21,873 bases of DNA from an uncultured Actinomycetes bacterium (GCA_937927875.1 CALEYV010000116.1:1-21873), one strand, 5' to 3'. Positions 5,833-13,730 are shown, counted from the stretch's first letter. Notes: generated by a model from the sequence alone, not told the origin. Program-made: numbers and translations.

Positions 5833-8766
5833 GTGGGGTGGGCTCGCAGGTCGAGGCCGCGAACGAGACCGGAGCACGCCGCGACGCGACTGCCGGCCGC
5901 CGACACGGTGTGGAGCCGGCTGGCCCCCTCGGCAGCGCCCGACGACGCGATGTTCCTGCTCGAGGTCTCCCGACGCCGGCGAGGCCCCCGGTTCCGCTAC
6001 GTCGGCATCAACCACGCCTACGCGGCCCAGGTCGGCCTGTTCAACGACCCCACCGAGGTGGTCGGGCGCAGCCCCGAGGACCTGCTGCCGGTCGAGTTCG
6101 GCGACCACGCGATCGAGCGCTACGAGCACGTCGCCGACACCGGAGAGACCCTGCGCTACGACGTCGGCTTCGACCTGCACGGCCAGTCCCTCGAGTACTC
6201 GGTGACCCTCGAGCCGATGGTCGACACCGCGGGGCGGGTCACCCACGTCCTCGGTTTGGCGCGGGTGGTCTCCGAGCTCGGTGACGCGGCGGTGCGGCAG
6301 CTCGAGCGGCGCTTCGCCGCCCTCGTCGAGCACTCCTCCGACATGATCACGGTGATGGACGCCGAAGGGCGCATCCTCTACGGCAGCCCGTCGGTGACCA
6401 AGGTGCTCGGCTGGCCGAGCGGCGTGTTCTCCAACGGCGACGGGCGCGAGGTCTCCGGCTTCGACCTGGTGCATCCCGACGACCACGAGCGCGTCGAGAC
6501 GCTGTTCCGACAGGCGATCGCGGAGGGCAAGCGCGAGGACCGGCGCGAGTTCCGCCTGCGACGGGCCGACGGGAGCTGGTGCTGGGTGGACTCGGTCGGC
6601 ACCAACCGCCTCGACGACCCGTCGGTCCAGGGAATCGTCGTGAACGCCCGCGACATCACCGAGCGGGTCGCCGCCGACGCGAAGCTGCGCGCCAGCCAGG
6701 CCCGGTTCCAGTCGCTCGTCCAGCACGCCTCCGACTTCGTCGTCGTGTACGGCGCCGACGGCCTCATCAACTACGCCAGCCCCTCGGTCGGGCCGTTCCT
6801 CGGCATCGACGCGGCCGAGGTCGTCGGGACCGAGCAGTCCGAGATCGTCCACCCCGACGACCGGGAGCTGTTCATCGGCGCGCTCGCCGGGGTCGGCGAG
6901 CGACCCGGCGAGAGCACGCGGCTCCAAGCCCGGCTCGGACGCACCGACGGCGAGTACCGGTGGCTCGAGGTCGTGGCGACGAACCTGCTCGACGACCCCA
7001 ACGTCGAGGGGATCGTCGTCAACGCCCGCGACGTCACCGACCGGCTCCAGGCCGAGGCGGCGCTGCGCGAGAGCGAGGACCGGTTCCGCAGCGCGTTCGA
7101 GCACGCGCCGATCGGCATGGCCCTCGCCGACCGCACCGGGCGCATCTTTCGGAGCAACCAGTCCTTCGCCCGGATGCTCGGCCGCTGCACCGAGGACATC
7201 AACGGCCACACCATCCGCGAGTTCACGCACCCCGACGACTGGGACGACAACGACGACAAGATCAGGCAGCTCTTCGCGGGCGAGATCAGCGGCTACCACC
7301 TCGAGAAGCGCTACCTGCAGGCCGACGGGCGCTCGATCTGGGTCTCGGTGAGCGTGTCCTCGGTGCGCGACGACGAGGGCACGCCGCTGTACATGATCGG
7401 CCAGATCGAGGACATCACCGAGCGCAAGGCGATCCGGGAGCGGCTGCTCCACCAGGCCATCCATGACCCGCTGACCGGGCTGCCGAACCGCACCCTGTTC
7501 ATCGACCGCCTCGGCGCCATCATGGGCCGCACCAACCGGCGGCGGCGCCGGGTCGCCGTCCTGTTCGTCGACCTCGACCGGTTCAAGGTCATCAACGACA
7601 GCCTCGGCCACGACGCCGGCGACCAGCTCCTGCTCGCGGTCGCCCACCGGCTGCGGGCCATGCTGCGCCCCACCGACACCGTGGCCCGCTTCGGCGGCGA
7701 CGAGTTCACGATCCTCTGCGAGGACGTCTCCGAGCCGGCGGCGGTCATGCTGCTCGCCCAGCGGGTGCTCGACGAGATCGCCCGCCCGGTCTGGCTCGCC
7801 GAGGGCGAGGTGTTCGTCACCGCCAGCATCGGGATCGCGTGCTCCGAGCGCGGGGTCGGGACGCCCGAGACCCTGGTCCGCGACGCCGACGCCGCCATGT
7901 ACCGGGCCAAGGAGAAGGGGCGCCGGCGGGCCGAGTTCTTCGACGAGGCGTCACGGGCCCAGACCGTCGAGCACCTCAACATCGGCAACGCCCTCCACCG
8001 CGCCCTCGAGCGGCGCGAGTTCGAGCTCCACTACCAGCCCATCCTGGAGCTCGAGACGGGACGGGTCTCGGGGTTCGAGGCGCTCGTCCGGTGGCGCCAC
8101 CCGACGCGGGGGCTCATCCCGCCGAGCGAGTTCATCGAGCTGGCCGAGGAGACCGGGCTCATCGTGCCGCTCGGCTTGTGGGTGGTCGAGACCGCGTGCG
8201 CGCAGGTGGCCGACTGGCAGGCCGAGCGCGAGTCGAGCCGACCGCTGACGATCAGCGTCAACGTGTCGCCGCGGCAGCTGGCCGAGCCGGGGCTCCCCGA
8301 GCGGCTGAGCCGGATCCTCCGCCAGAGCCGCATCAAGCCCGGGTCGCTGTGGCTCGAGATCACCGAGACCGCGCTCATGCAGGACACCGAGTCGGCGATC
8401 AGCGTGCTGCGGGCGCTGCGGGCGCTCGACGTGCACCTGGCGGTCGACGACTTCGGCACCGGGTACTCGTCGCTGAGCCACCTGAAGCGCTTCCCCATCG
8501 AGGCCCTGAAGATCGACCAGAGCTTCGTGAGCGGGCTGGCCCGCGACCCCGAGGACACCGCCATCGTGACCGCGGTGGTGAGCCTCGCCAACGCGCTCGG
8601 CTTGAGCTCGACGGCCGAGGGCGTCGAGACGCCGCAGCAGCTCGCCGCGCTCCGGACGCTGGGCTGCGAGCTGGCCCAGGGGAACCTGTTCGCCGAGCCG
8701 CGGGCGGCGGCCGAGGTCGCCGACCTCGACGACCGGGGCGCCTGGAGCCAGCTGGCCGATCGCTGA
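5833..8766 (+). CDS. four-PAS GGDEF-EAL cyclic-di-GMP synthase/phosphodiesterase
   Basis: The 977-residue soluble product has PAS-like domains at about 35-147, 160-278, 290-405 and 417-532, then GGDEF (540-705) and EAL (715-955). The cyclase site is intact (GGDEF 621-625) with an RxxD product-inhibition site (R612-D615) five residues before it. The phosphodiesterase motifs are also present: EALVRW (749-754), NVSPRQL, ETALM, DDFGTG (872-877), KIDQSF and TAEGVET. Both activities may be retained, with the PAS array setting the balance. No transmembrane segment or signal peptide is seen, so sensing is probably cytosolic; ligands are unknown. PAS2 and PAS3 share long near-identical ends, pointing to internal duplication. 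The GTG start is fixed by GAGGAG 9 nt upstream. Confidence 0.95.
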   Translation: MGWARRSRPRTRPEHAATRLPAADTVWSRLAPSAAPDDAMFLLEVSRRRRGPRFRYVGINHAYAAQVGLFNDPTEVVGRSPEDLLPVEFGDHAIERYEHVADTGETLRYDVGFDLHGQSLEYSVTLEPMVDTAGRVTHVLGLARVVSELGDAAVRQLERRFAALVEHSSDMITVMDAEGRILYGSPSVTKVLGWPSGVFSNGDGREVSGFDLVHPDDHERVETLFRQAIAEGKREDRREFRLRRADGSWCWVDSVGTNRLDDPSVQGIVVNARDITERVAADAKLRASQARFQSLVQHASDFVVVYGADGLINYASPSVGPFLGIDAAEVVGTEQSEIVHPDDRELFIGALAGVGERPGESTRLQARLGRTDGEYRWLEVVATNLLDDPNVEGIVVNARDVTDRLQAEAALRESEDRFRSAFEHAPIGMALADRTGRIFRSNQSFARMLGRCTEDINGHTIREFTHPDDWDDNDDKIRQLFAGEISGYHLEKRYLQADGRSIWVSVSVSSVRDDEGTPLYMIGQIEDITERKAIRERLLHQAIHDPLTGLPNRTLFIDRLGAIMGRTNRRRRRVAVLFVDLDRFKVINDSLGHDAGDQLLLAVAHRLRAMLRPTDTVARFGGDEFTILCEDVSEPAAVMLLAQRVLDEIARPVWLAEGEVFVTASIGIACSERGVGTPETLVRDADAAMYRAKEKGRRRAEFFDEASRAQTVEHLNIGNALHRALERREFELHYQPILELETGRVSGFEALVRWRHPTRGLIPPSEFIELAEETGLIVPLGLWVVETACAQVADWQAERESSRPLTISVNVSPRQLAEPGLPERLSRILRQSRIKPGSLWLEITETALMQDTESAISVLRALRALDVHLAVDDFGTGYSSLSHLKRFPIEALKIDQSFVSGLARDPEDTAIVTAVVSLANALGLSSTAEGVETPQQLAALRTLGCELAQGNLFAEPRAAAEVADLDDRGAWSQLADR

Positions 8767-8771
8767 GTCCG

Positions 8772-9218
8772 TTACTCGGCCGCGTCGCGGTCGAGCGGGT
8801 CCATCCGGAGCCGGGTGAGCTTCACGTGCCGGATGCGCCAGCCGTCGGGCTCGCGGACGTACTCCTCGTGGTAGTGGCCGTACCCACGGAAGCCGGGGGG
8901 CGGGTCGCCGGGGAACGTCAGGTAGTCGAACATCGCCCAGACGCCGGTCGCGGTGCCCGGCCCGGTGATCGTGATCTCCGGCATATGCCCGTGGTGGGTC
9001 GTCACGACCCCGTCGAGGGTCTGGCGCAGGAAGGCCGCGATCTCGTCGCGGCCTTCCCCCACGTAGCCGTCGGCGTCCATGACCGCGTCGGCGGTGAACA
9101 GCCCGGCCCACCCGTCCCAGTCCTTGGTGTCCATGAGCCGGAAATAGCGAGCCTTGAGCTGCTTGATCTCCTCGATGTCGAGCAGCCGCTGCAGCGCGTC
9201 CGCGGAGTCGCCGGCCAC
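8772..9218 (-). CDS. SnoaL-like / NTF2-fold protein
   Basis: The 148-residue product has the length and order of a SnoaL_4-type NTF2-fold domain: an N-terminal helix (IEEIKQLKARYFRLMDTKDW), a WAGLFTADAVMDADG segment, a helix (GRDEIAAFLR), then beta-strands with HHGHMPEITI, GYGHYHEEYV and WRIRHVKLTRLRMD. The fold serves small hydrolases, isomerases, cyclases and ring-hydroxylating dioxygenase beta subunits, so the reaction cannot be assigned. The GTG at 9218 puts the first helix near the N-terminus and leaves 20 bp after the GH29-like stop, consistent with one operon. It converges on the GGDEF-EAL gene with 5 bp between stops. No Shine-Dalgarno is obvious. Confidence 0.75.
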   Translation of the reverse strand: MAGDSADALQRLLDIEEIKQLKARYFRLMDTKDWDGWAGLFTADAVMDADGYVGEGRDEIAAFLRQTLDGVVTTHHGHMPEITITGPGTATGVWAMFDYLTFPGDPPPGFRGYGHYHEEYVREPDGWRIRHVKLTRLRMDPLDRDAAE

Positions 9219-9238
9219 AGGCCGAGTCTCGCGCCCGG

Positions 9239-10486
9239 CTACGGGAACTGGGTGAAGTCGACCGCCAGCACGGTGGCCAGCGGGTCGAGCCGGTCCTCGG
9301 GCACCGCGATGACGAGCTCGCCGAGGGGGTCGGCGTTGAGCTGGTCGAGGACGGTCGTGCGGGCCCGGTGCTCGAGTCGGCCCTCGTGGCCGAGCACCGT
9401 GACCTGCTCGACTCGCTTCACCGGCACCCCCCGCACGACGACCTGCTCGTACGGCCGCAGGAGCAGGTGCAGGTACACGCGGGTGCCGCGGCGCGTGCTC
9501 GGGCCGTAGAACTGCCAGGGGTCGAGGCCGGGCTCGGCGTCGAGGATGCTCTCGGCGTGGGTCGCCATCCAGCCCGCGACGGCTTCGAGCCGCTCCTCCT
9601 GCTCGGGTGGGAGGGCGCCGGTGCCGATCGGGCTCACGTTCAGGAGCAGGTTCCCGCCCTTCGCCGCCACCTCGCAGAGCGTGTGCACGAGCTCGCGCGC
9701 CGACTTGTAGTCGGTGTCGGCGGGGACGTAGCCCCAGCTGTCGTTCATGGTGAGGCAGGTCTCCCACGGCCCGCCGGGCGGCTGCGCGGGCACGAACTGC
9801 TCGGGGGTCTCGAAGTCACCGACGCCGGGCAGCCGGTCGTTGATGACGATCTCGGGCTGCAGCCCCCGGATGAGCGACTCGAGCGCCTCCGGATCCCACC
9901 ACTCGGCCGGACGCTCCCAGCCGCCGTCGAACCACAGCACGTCGACCGTCCCGTAGTCAGTGAGCAGCTCGCGCAGCTGTCCCTGCAGGAACGCCAGGTA
10001 GCGGTCGCGCTGCTCGGGCGACGGGAGCGGCGGCGAGAAGCCGGGCAGGTACGGGCGGTCGTCGTCGGTGAACGCCGGGTAGTCGGGGTGATGCCAGTCC
10101 GACAGGGAGCAGTACAGGCCGACGCGTAGACCCTCGGCGCGCACCGCGTCGACCCACTCCCGCACCAGGTCACGTCCGCCCGACGCCGCGACCGAGTGGT
10201 CGGAGAGCCGGGTCGGCCACATGGCGTAGCCGGCGTGGTGCTTGGCGGTGAACACCGCGTAGCGCATGCCGGCCCGACGCGCGAGCGCCGCCAGCGCCGG
10301 CGGGTCGAAGGCGGTCGGCTTGAACGTCGACGCCGACTGCTGGTACTCGGCAACCGGCACCTCCTGGCACTTCGGGAGCGCGAACAGGCCGCCGACCATC
10401 GGCCACGACAGCTCGAGGCCTTGCGAGCTCGCGTGGTCCCAGTGCACGAACATCCCGAACCGCGCGTCGTCGAACCAGTCGGCCAC
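9239..10486 (-). CDS. GH29 alpha-L-fucosidase-like glycoside hydrolase
   Basis: The 415-residue product begins WFDDARFGMFVHWDHAS, matching the GH29 opening (W...RFGxFxHWG). It has VDVLWFDGGW with Asp187 at the position of the catalytic nucleophile, a Trp-rich active-site strand (YCSLSDWH) and NLLLNVSPIGTG, the usual C-terminal catalytic-domain block. The family cleaves terminal alpha-L-fucosides with retention. One deviation is AKHHAGYAMW (82-90), where GH29 normally has KHHDGF, so Ala85 replaces Asp and specificity may differ. There is no signal peptide, so it is likely cytoplasmic. The GTG at 10486 is chosen because it starts at the family N-terminus and TAGCGT lies 8 nt upstream. An ATG at 10564 would add 26 unlikely residues. 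The stop is TAG. Confidence 0.85.
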   Translation of the reverse strand: MADWFDDARFGMFVHWDHASSQGLELSWPMVGGLFALPKCQEVPVAEYQQSASTFKPTAFDPPALAALARRAGMRYAVFTAKHHAGYAMWPTRLSDHSVAASGGRDLVREWVDAVRAEGLRVGLYCSLSDWHHPDYPAFTDDDRPYLPGFSPPLPSPEQRDRYLAFLQGQLRELLTDYGTVDVLWFDGGWERPAEWWDPEALESLIRGLQPEIVINDRLPGVGDFETPEQFVPAQPPGGPWETCLTMNDSWGYVPADTDYKSARELVHTLCEVAAKGGNLLLNVSPIGTGALPPEQEERLEAVAGWMATHAESILDAEPGLDPWQFYGPSTRRGTRVYLHLLLRPYEQVVVRGVPVKRVEQVTVLGHEGRLEHRARTTVLDQLNADPLGELVIAVPEDRLDPLATVLAVDFTQFP

Positions 10487-10494
10487 GGCGGCGC

Positions 10495-10500
10495 ACGCTA
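10495..10500 (-). promoter_or_regulatory. -10 hexamer upstream of the GH29-like gene
   Basis: TAGCGT on the minus strand ends 8 bases before the GTG at 10486, so transcription would start about 2 nt before the start codon. No strong -35 is seen. Nearby, CACCGCCCGGTG (10519-10530) is a small inverted repeat in the divergent region between this gene and the serine hydrolase gene. Confidence 0.35.
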
Positions 10501-10602
10501 CCGGGCCCCGACTTTCCTCACCGCCCGGTGAAGCGGGATGCTGGTGCCGGTCGCGAGCGAGCACGGCGACGATGCGGCCGCGGCGGCGGAGAGGGGGCAG
10601 CG

Positions 10603-11832
10603 ATGGGAGCGGAGGGGACCTGCGAGCCGCGGTTCGCGACCGTGCGGGAGGCCTTCGACCGCAACCTGGTCGAGCGGGGCGAGGTGGGCGCGTCGGTCTG
10701 CGTCACCGTCGACGGCGAGTGCGTGGTCGACCTGTGGGGCGGCGTCGCCGATCCGTCAACCGGGCGGGCCTGGGACCGCGACACGATCGGCGTGGTCTGG
10801 TCGTGCACGAAGGGCGCCGTCGCGCTCATGGCGCACCGACTGGTCGCCGACGGGCGGCTCGACCTCGACGCGCCCGTCGTCGACTACTGGCCCGAGTTCG
10901 GCAAGCACGACAAGGACACGATCACGGTCCGGGTGCTGCTCAGCCACCAGGCCGGGCTGGCGGCGCTGCGGGAGCCGATCCCCGAGGACGGCCTTGCCGA
11001 CTGGGACCTCGTCGTGGACCAGCTGGCGGCCCAGGAGCCGCTGTGGCCGCCGGGGACCCGGGTCGGGTACCACGCGCTGACGTTCGGGCACCTGGTCGGC
11101 GAGCTGATCCGCCGGATCGACGGCCGGTCGCCGGGGACGTACTTCCGGGAGGAGGTGGCGGGCCCGCTCGGGCTCGACTTCTGGATCGGCCTGCCGGCCG
11201 AGCACGAGTCGAGGGTGGCGCCGACCATCCCCGCCGACCCGCCGGGCCCGGACGACGCGGTGCCGGAGTTTTTCGTGCGGGCCATGACCGACCCCACCTC
11301 GATCCCGTTCCTGGTCGCCGCGAACTCGGGCGGTCTGCTCCTGCCCGGTGCCATCGACCGGCCGGCCATCCACGCCGCCGAGATCCCGGCCGCCAACGGG
11401 GTCGCGAACGGGCGGGCCCTGGCGCAGCTCTACCGGCCGCTGGCGCTCGGCGGCGCCGTCGACGGGGTCGTCATGCTCGACCCCACGACCCTGGCCGAGG
11501 CGACCCGCGTCGCGGCGGCGACCGCGGTCGACGCCACCATCGGGCTCCCGACCCGGTGGGGGCTGGGGTTCATGCGCGCGGTTGACAACACGAGGCTCGG
11601 CGGCGTCGAGGACAGCGTGCTGCTGAGCGACGACGCCTTCGGCCACAGCGGCCTCGGCGGCTCGCTCGGCTTCGCCGACCCCGGCGCCCGGCTCTCGTTC
11701 GGGTACACGATGAACAAGCACGGCCGCGGCGTCGGCGGCAACGTTCGCTGCCAGGCGCTCGTCGACGCCGTGTACCGGACCCTCGGCTACCGCCAGCCCG
11801 ACGGCGGCGGCATCTGGCTGGCCGCCGCCTGA
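10603..11832 (+). CDS. class C beta-lactamase-fold serine hydrolase (esterase/DD-peptidase-like)
   Basis: The 409-residue product belongs to the beta-lactamase (PF00144) family of serine esterases and DD-peptidases. The nucleophile motif SxxK is SCTK (Ser67, Lys70) in VVWSCTKGAV. The second motif is YHA (Tyr156) in GYHALTFGHLVGE, where Tyr is kept but Asn of YxN is lost, as in EstB-like esterases. The third motif is HSG (348-350) in FGHSGLGGS, replacing the KTG box. This set favours an esterase or lipase role over antibiotic resistance. No signal peptide is seen. The ATG at 10603 is preceded by GGAGAGGGGG a few bases upstream, a strong Shine-Dalgarno; an earlier in-frame ATG (10528) adds an Arg-rich stretch and is less likely. 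Confidence 0.9.
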   Translation: MGAEGTCEPRFATVREAFDRNLVERGEVGASVCVTVDGECVVDLWGGVADPSTGRAWDRDTIGVVWSCTKGAVALMAHRLVADGRLDLDAPVVDYWPEFGKHDKDTITVRVLLSHQAGLAALREPIPEDGLADWDLVVDQLAAQEPLWPPGTRVGYHALTFGHLVGELIRRIDGRSPGTYFREEVAGPLGLDFWIGLPAEHESRVAPTIPADPPGPDDAVPEFFVRAMTDPTSIPFLVAANSGGLLLPGAIDRPAIHAAEIPAANGVANGRALAQLYRPLALGGAVDGVVMLDPTTLAEATRVAAATAVDATIGLPTRWGLGFMRAVDNTRLGGVEDSVLLSDDAFGHSGLGGSLGFADPGARLSFGYTMNKHGRGVGGNVRCQALVDAVYRTLGYRQPDGGGIWLAAA

Positions 11833-11834
11833 GC

Positions 11835-11850
11835 GACCGCCGCCGCGGTC
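11835..11850. terminator. possible bidirectional hairpin between convergent genes
   Basis: GACCGC (11835-11840) and GCGGTC (11845-11850) form a 6-bp stem with a 4-nt loop between the serine hydrolase stop and the stop of the convergent XRE gene. No U-tract is present. Confidence 0.3.
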
Positions 11851-12220
11851 ACGCCAGGCGGTCGTTCGCGGCCCGGTAGCTGCGGTAGACGCTGAGGAGC
11901 GCCTCTCGCTGCTCGGCCGACAGGTACGGGTCCCGACGGATGGCGGTCTCGGTCTCGCCGTCGCCGGTGGCCTCCGGGGCGGTGTCGACGAGGCCCGCCT
12001 CGTGCAGCAGCGTCTCGGCCGGGATGTGCAGCGCTCGGGCGACCGCGCTCAGCACCCGGACCGACGGCTCGTGCAGCCCCCGCTCGAGCTGGCTCAGGTA
12101 CGGGTTCGAGATGCCGGCGCGGGCGGCGGTGGCCCGCACCGAGAGGTTGGCGAGCTCGCGCTGCATGCGGATGAAGGACCCGAGCGCGCGGGCTCGGGCG
12201 TGGTCGTCACCCGTCGGCAT
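11849..12220 (-). CDS. XRE/Cro-CI-type HTH transcriptional regulator
   Basis: The 123-residue product has one helix-turn-helix domain at about 14-68. LGSFIRMQRELANLSVRA and TAARAGISNPYLSQLERG give the paired helices, and EPSVRVLSAVARALHIPAETLL completes the XRE fold. The C-terminal part (80-123) is acidic and ends in a short helix (SAEQREALLSVYRSYRAAND) that may mediate dimerisation. There is no obvious ligand domain. The ATG at 12220 has a purine-rich GAGGGGAGGG about 10 nt upstream. It lies downstream of the phasin-like gene on the same strand, beyond a strong hairpin. It could regulate that gene or the divergent patatin gene, but this is inferred from position alone. Confidence 0.85.
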   Translation of the reverse strand: MPTGDDHARARALGSFIRMQRELANLSVRATAARAGISNPYLSQLERGLHEPSVRVLSAVARALHIPAETLLHEAGLVDTAPEATGDGETETAIRRDPYLSAEQREALLSVYRSYRAANDRLA

Positions 12221-12261
12221 GGTCGCGGCCGGCCCTCCCCTCGGCGTGAGTGTCGCGCGAA

Positions 12262-12288
12262 GCGAGCGGCCGCCAAGCGGCCGCTCGC
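12262..12288. terminator. perfect 12-bp inverted repeat between phasin-like and XRE genes
   Basis: GCGAGCGGCCGC (12262-12273) is exactly complementary to GCGGCCGCTCGC (12277-12288), with a 3-nt loop. It lies 21 bp after the phasin-like stop and 41 bp before the XRE start. No U-tract follows, so it may be an actinobacterial-type terminator or attenuator that makes XRE expression lower than that of the small protein. A protein-binding palindrome is the alternative. Confidence 0.5.
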
Positions 12289-12309
12289 CTCTCGTTCGTG
12301 GCGCGGTGG

Positions 12310-12555
12310 CTACGAGCCGATGCGGTCTGTCGCCGAGACCAGGCTGGTCGCGAGCTCGTGGCTGCGGCTGACGGCGGTCTCGACGATGCCGAACGACCGA
12401 TCCACGACGTCCTGCAGGTCGGGCTTGATCCGCTGGGCGGCGGTCTTCAGCGCGCCCGTGGCCAGCTGGTAGCTGCGGACGGCGCTGCCGATCAGCTCGG
12501 CCCGAACCTTGTCGGCCTGGTCGAGGGTGGCGGTCACGTAATCGGGGGTGGTCAT
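12310..12555 (-). CDS. phasin-like small helical protein
   Basis: The 81-residue product is predicted almost entirely alpha-helical. It has no Cys, one Pro in the middle and no membrane-spanning segment. The sequence (TATLDQADKVRAELIGSAVR, ATGALKTAAQRIKPDL, VVDRSFGIVETAVSRSHELA) gives amphipathic helices with small and aliphatic residues on one face. Size and composition resemble phasins and other inclusion-coating proteins, but no diagnostic motif exists, so the name is tentative. ATG at 12555 with AAGGAG 10 nt upstream is a clear start. Its promoter is the best consensus match in the window, implying strong expression, as expected for an abundant coat protein. The divergent patatin-like and WS/DGAT genes fit a lipid-inclusion role. 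Confidence 0.65.
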   Translation of the reverse strand: MTTPDYVTATLDQADKVRAELIGSAVRSYQLATGALKTAAQRIKPDLQDVVDRSFGIVETAVSRSHELATSLVSATDRIGS

Positions 12556-12619
12556 GCTGGGTGTGCTCCTTGTGGGGGATCCGGCCCGGCCCTCCCGGGA
12601 GGAGTGCCGGCGTCTGCGA

Positions 12620-12648
12620 ACTATACTGATCGGTGCTAACTATGTCAA
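12620..12648 (-). promoter_or_regulatory. near-consensus sigma70 promoter of the phasin-like gene
   Basis: On the minus strand TTGACA (12648-12643) is followed by exactly 17 bp and TATAGT (12625-12620). Transcription would start near 12613, giving a 5' leader of about 58 nt. The spacer edge contains ACTGATCGGT (plus strand, 12626-12635 region), an imperfect palindrome matching its complement at 8 of 10 positions and placed to act as a repressor site. The AT-rich patch stands out from its GC-rich surroundings. Confidence 0.75.
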
Positions 12649-12725
12649 GCAGTAGCGCACCAGAGGGTCGGCGCCCGGGTGGGGTTCCACCGCTCGGCGG
12701 CCCGGCTCGGATAGAACGACCACCG

Positions 12726-13706
12726 ATGGGGCGCATCGGCCTGGTGCTGGGGGCGGGCGGTGTCGTGGGCCACGCCTTCCACGCCGGGGTCCTCGCCGCG
12801 CTCGCGGACGAGACGGGCTGGGACCCGCGGCGAGCCGAGGTGATCGTCGGGACGTCGGCCGGCTCGATCGCCGGCGCGCTGGTCCGGGCCGGGTTCTCGG
12901 CCTCCGACCTCTACGAGGAGGCGCGGGCCGGGCGGCCGTCGTGGCGGGCTCGCCGCCGGCTCCAGCGGGCCGAGTACGTGCAGGAGGAGGTGCCCGCGTA
13001 CCCGCCCGCGGCCGACCTGCTCGGCGCGCTGGCGTCGCCCCGCCTCGCCGCCCGGGCCCTCGCCACCCCGTGGGCGGTCCGCCCCGGCGTGGCCGCGGCC
13101 GCCCTCCTGCCCGAGGGCTCGCTGTCGACGGCGCCGTTCGCGGAGCGCCTGCGGCTGCTCGTCGGCTCGGCGTGGCCCAGCGCCGCGCTGTGGGTCTGCG
13201 CGGTCGACCTCGACCGCGGCCACCGCGTGGTGTTCGGCCGCGACACCGCGGCCGCCGACGTCGTCACCGCGCTGCGGGCGTCGTGCGCGATTCCCGGCTT
13301 CTTCGCCCCCGTCGTCGCCGACGGGCGCCGCTACGTCGACGGCGGGGTGCACTCCCCGACCAACGCCGACGTGCTCGCCGACGGCAGCCTCGACCTCGTC
13401 GTCGTCAGCTCCCCGATGTCGCACACCGGGACGTGGCCGGGCGTGGCGCTGGACGCGCCGGCGCGCGCCTTCGCGCGAGCGCAGCTCCGACGGGAGGAGC
13501 ACGGGCTGCGCAGCGCCGGCACGCCCGTCCTCGTGGTGCAGCCCGGCCGCGGCGTCAGGGCGGCCATGGGGCTGAACCCGATGCAGGCCTCGCACCGGGC
13601 CGACACCGCCCACGAGGCCTACGCGGCGGCGCGGCGATGGATCGCCACCCGGGCGCCCCGCGACCTGCTCGCGCACCTCGGCGGGGTGCGGTCCGCCGCC
13701 TCCTGA
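12726..13706 (+). CDS. patatin-like phospholipase / lipid acyl hydrolase
   Basis: The 326-residue product carries the patatin catalytic set: an N-terminal oxyanion-hole loop GAGGVVGHAF (9-18), the nucleophile elbow GTSAG with Ser44, and the catalytic Asp in VDGGVHSPTNAD (Asp205), giving a Ser-Asp dyad. Patatins hydrolyse acyl ester bonds in phospholipids or neutral lipids. No signal peptide is seen, so it probably works on the inner membrane face or on intracellular lipid bodies. The ATG at 12726 puts beta-1 (GRIGLVLG) at the terminus, as usual; an in-frame ATG at 12633 would add 31 low-complexity residues and lies inside the divergent promoter. TAGAAC 8 nt upstream could be a -10 for a near-leaderless mRNA. 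WS/DGAT follows after 57 bp. Confidence 0.88.
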   Translation: MGRIGLVLGAGGVVGHAFHAGVLAALADETGWDPRRAEVIVGTSAGSIAGALVRAGFSASDLYEEARAGRPSWRARRRLQRAEYVQEEVPAYPPAADLLGALASPRLAARALATPWAVRPGVAAAALLPEGSLSTAPFAERLRLLVGSAWPSAALWVCAVDLDRGHRVVFGRDTAAADVVTALRASCAIPGFFAPVVADGRRYVDGGVHSPTNADVLADGSLDLVVVSSPMSHTGTWPGVALDAPARAFARAQLRREEHGLRSAGTPVLVVQPGRGVRAAMGLNPMQASHRADTAHEAYAAARRWIATRAPRDLLAHLGGVRSAAS

Positions 13707-13713
13707 CCCGCTC

Positions 13714-13730
13714 ACCGGGGCCCCGGTTTC
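13714..13730 (+). terminator. possible hairpin terminator after the patatin-like gene
   Basis: ACCGGGGCCCCGGT (13714-13727) is a perfect 14-bp palindrome, folding as a 5-bp stem with a 4-nt loop, and is followed by TTC. It starts 8 bp after the patatin stop and touches the proposed -35 of the WS/DGAT promoter. Confidence 0.35.

Noticed and set aside
5830..7647. 605-codon minus-strand open frame
   Set aside because: It lies opposite the PAS domains of the GGDEF-EAL gene and shows only Val/Asp/Gly-rich shadow sequence with no domain.
10528..10602. Earlier start for the serine hydrolase
   Set aside because: The extra 25 residues are Arg/Gly-rich, and a strong Shine-Dalgarno sits just before the ATG at 10603.
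10603..11832. Antibiotic-resistance beta-lactamase
   Set aside because: No export signal, Asn missing from YxN and HSG in place of KTG; this pattern favours an esterase-like enzyme.
12633..12725. Earlier ATG for the patatin-like protein
   Set aside because: It lies inside the divergent promoter and adds 31 Pro/Gly/Arg-rich residues ahead of the conserved first strand.
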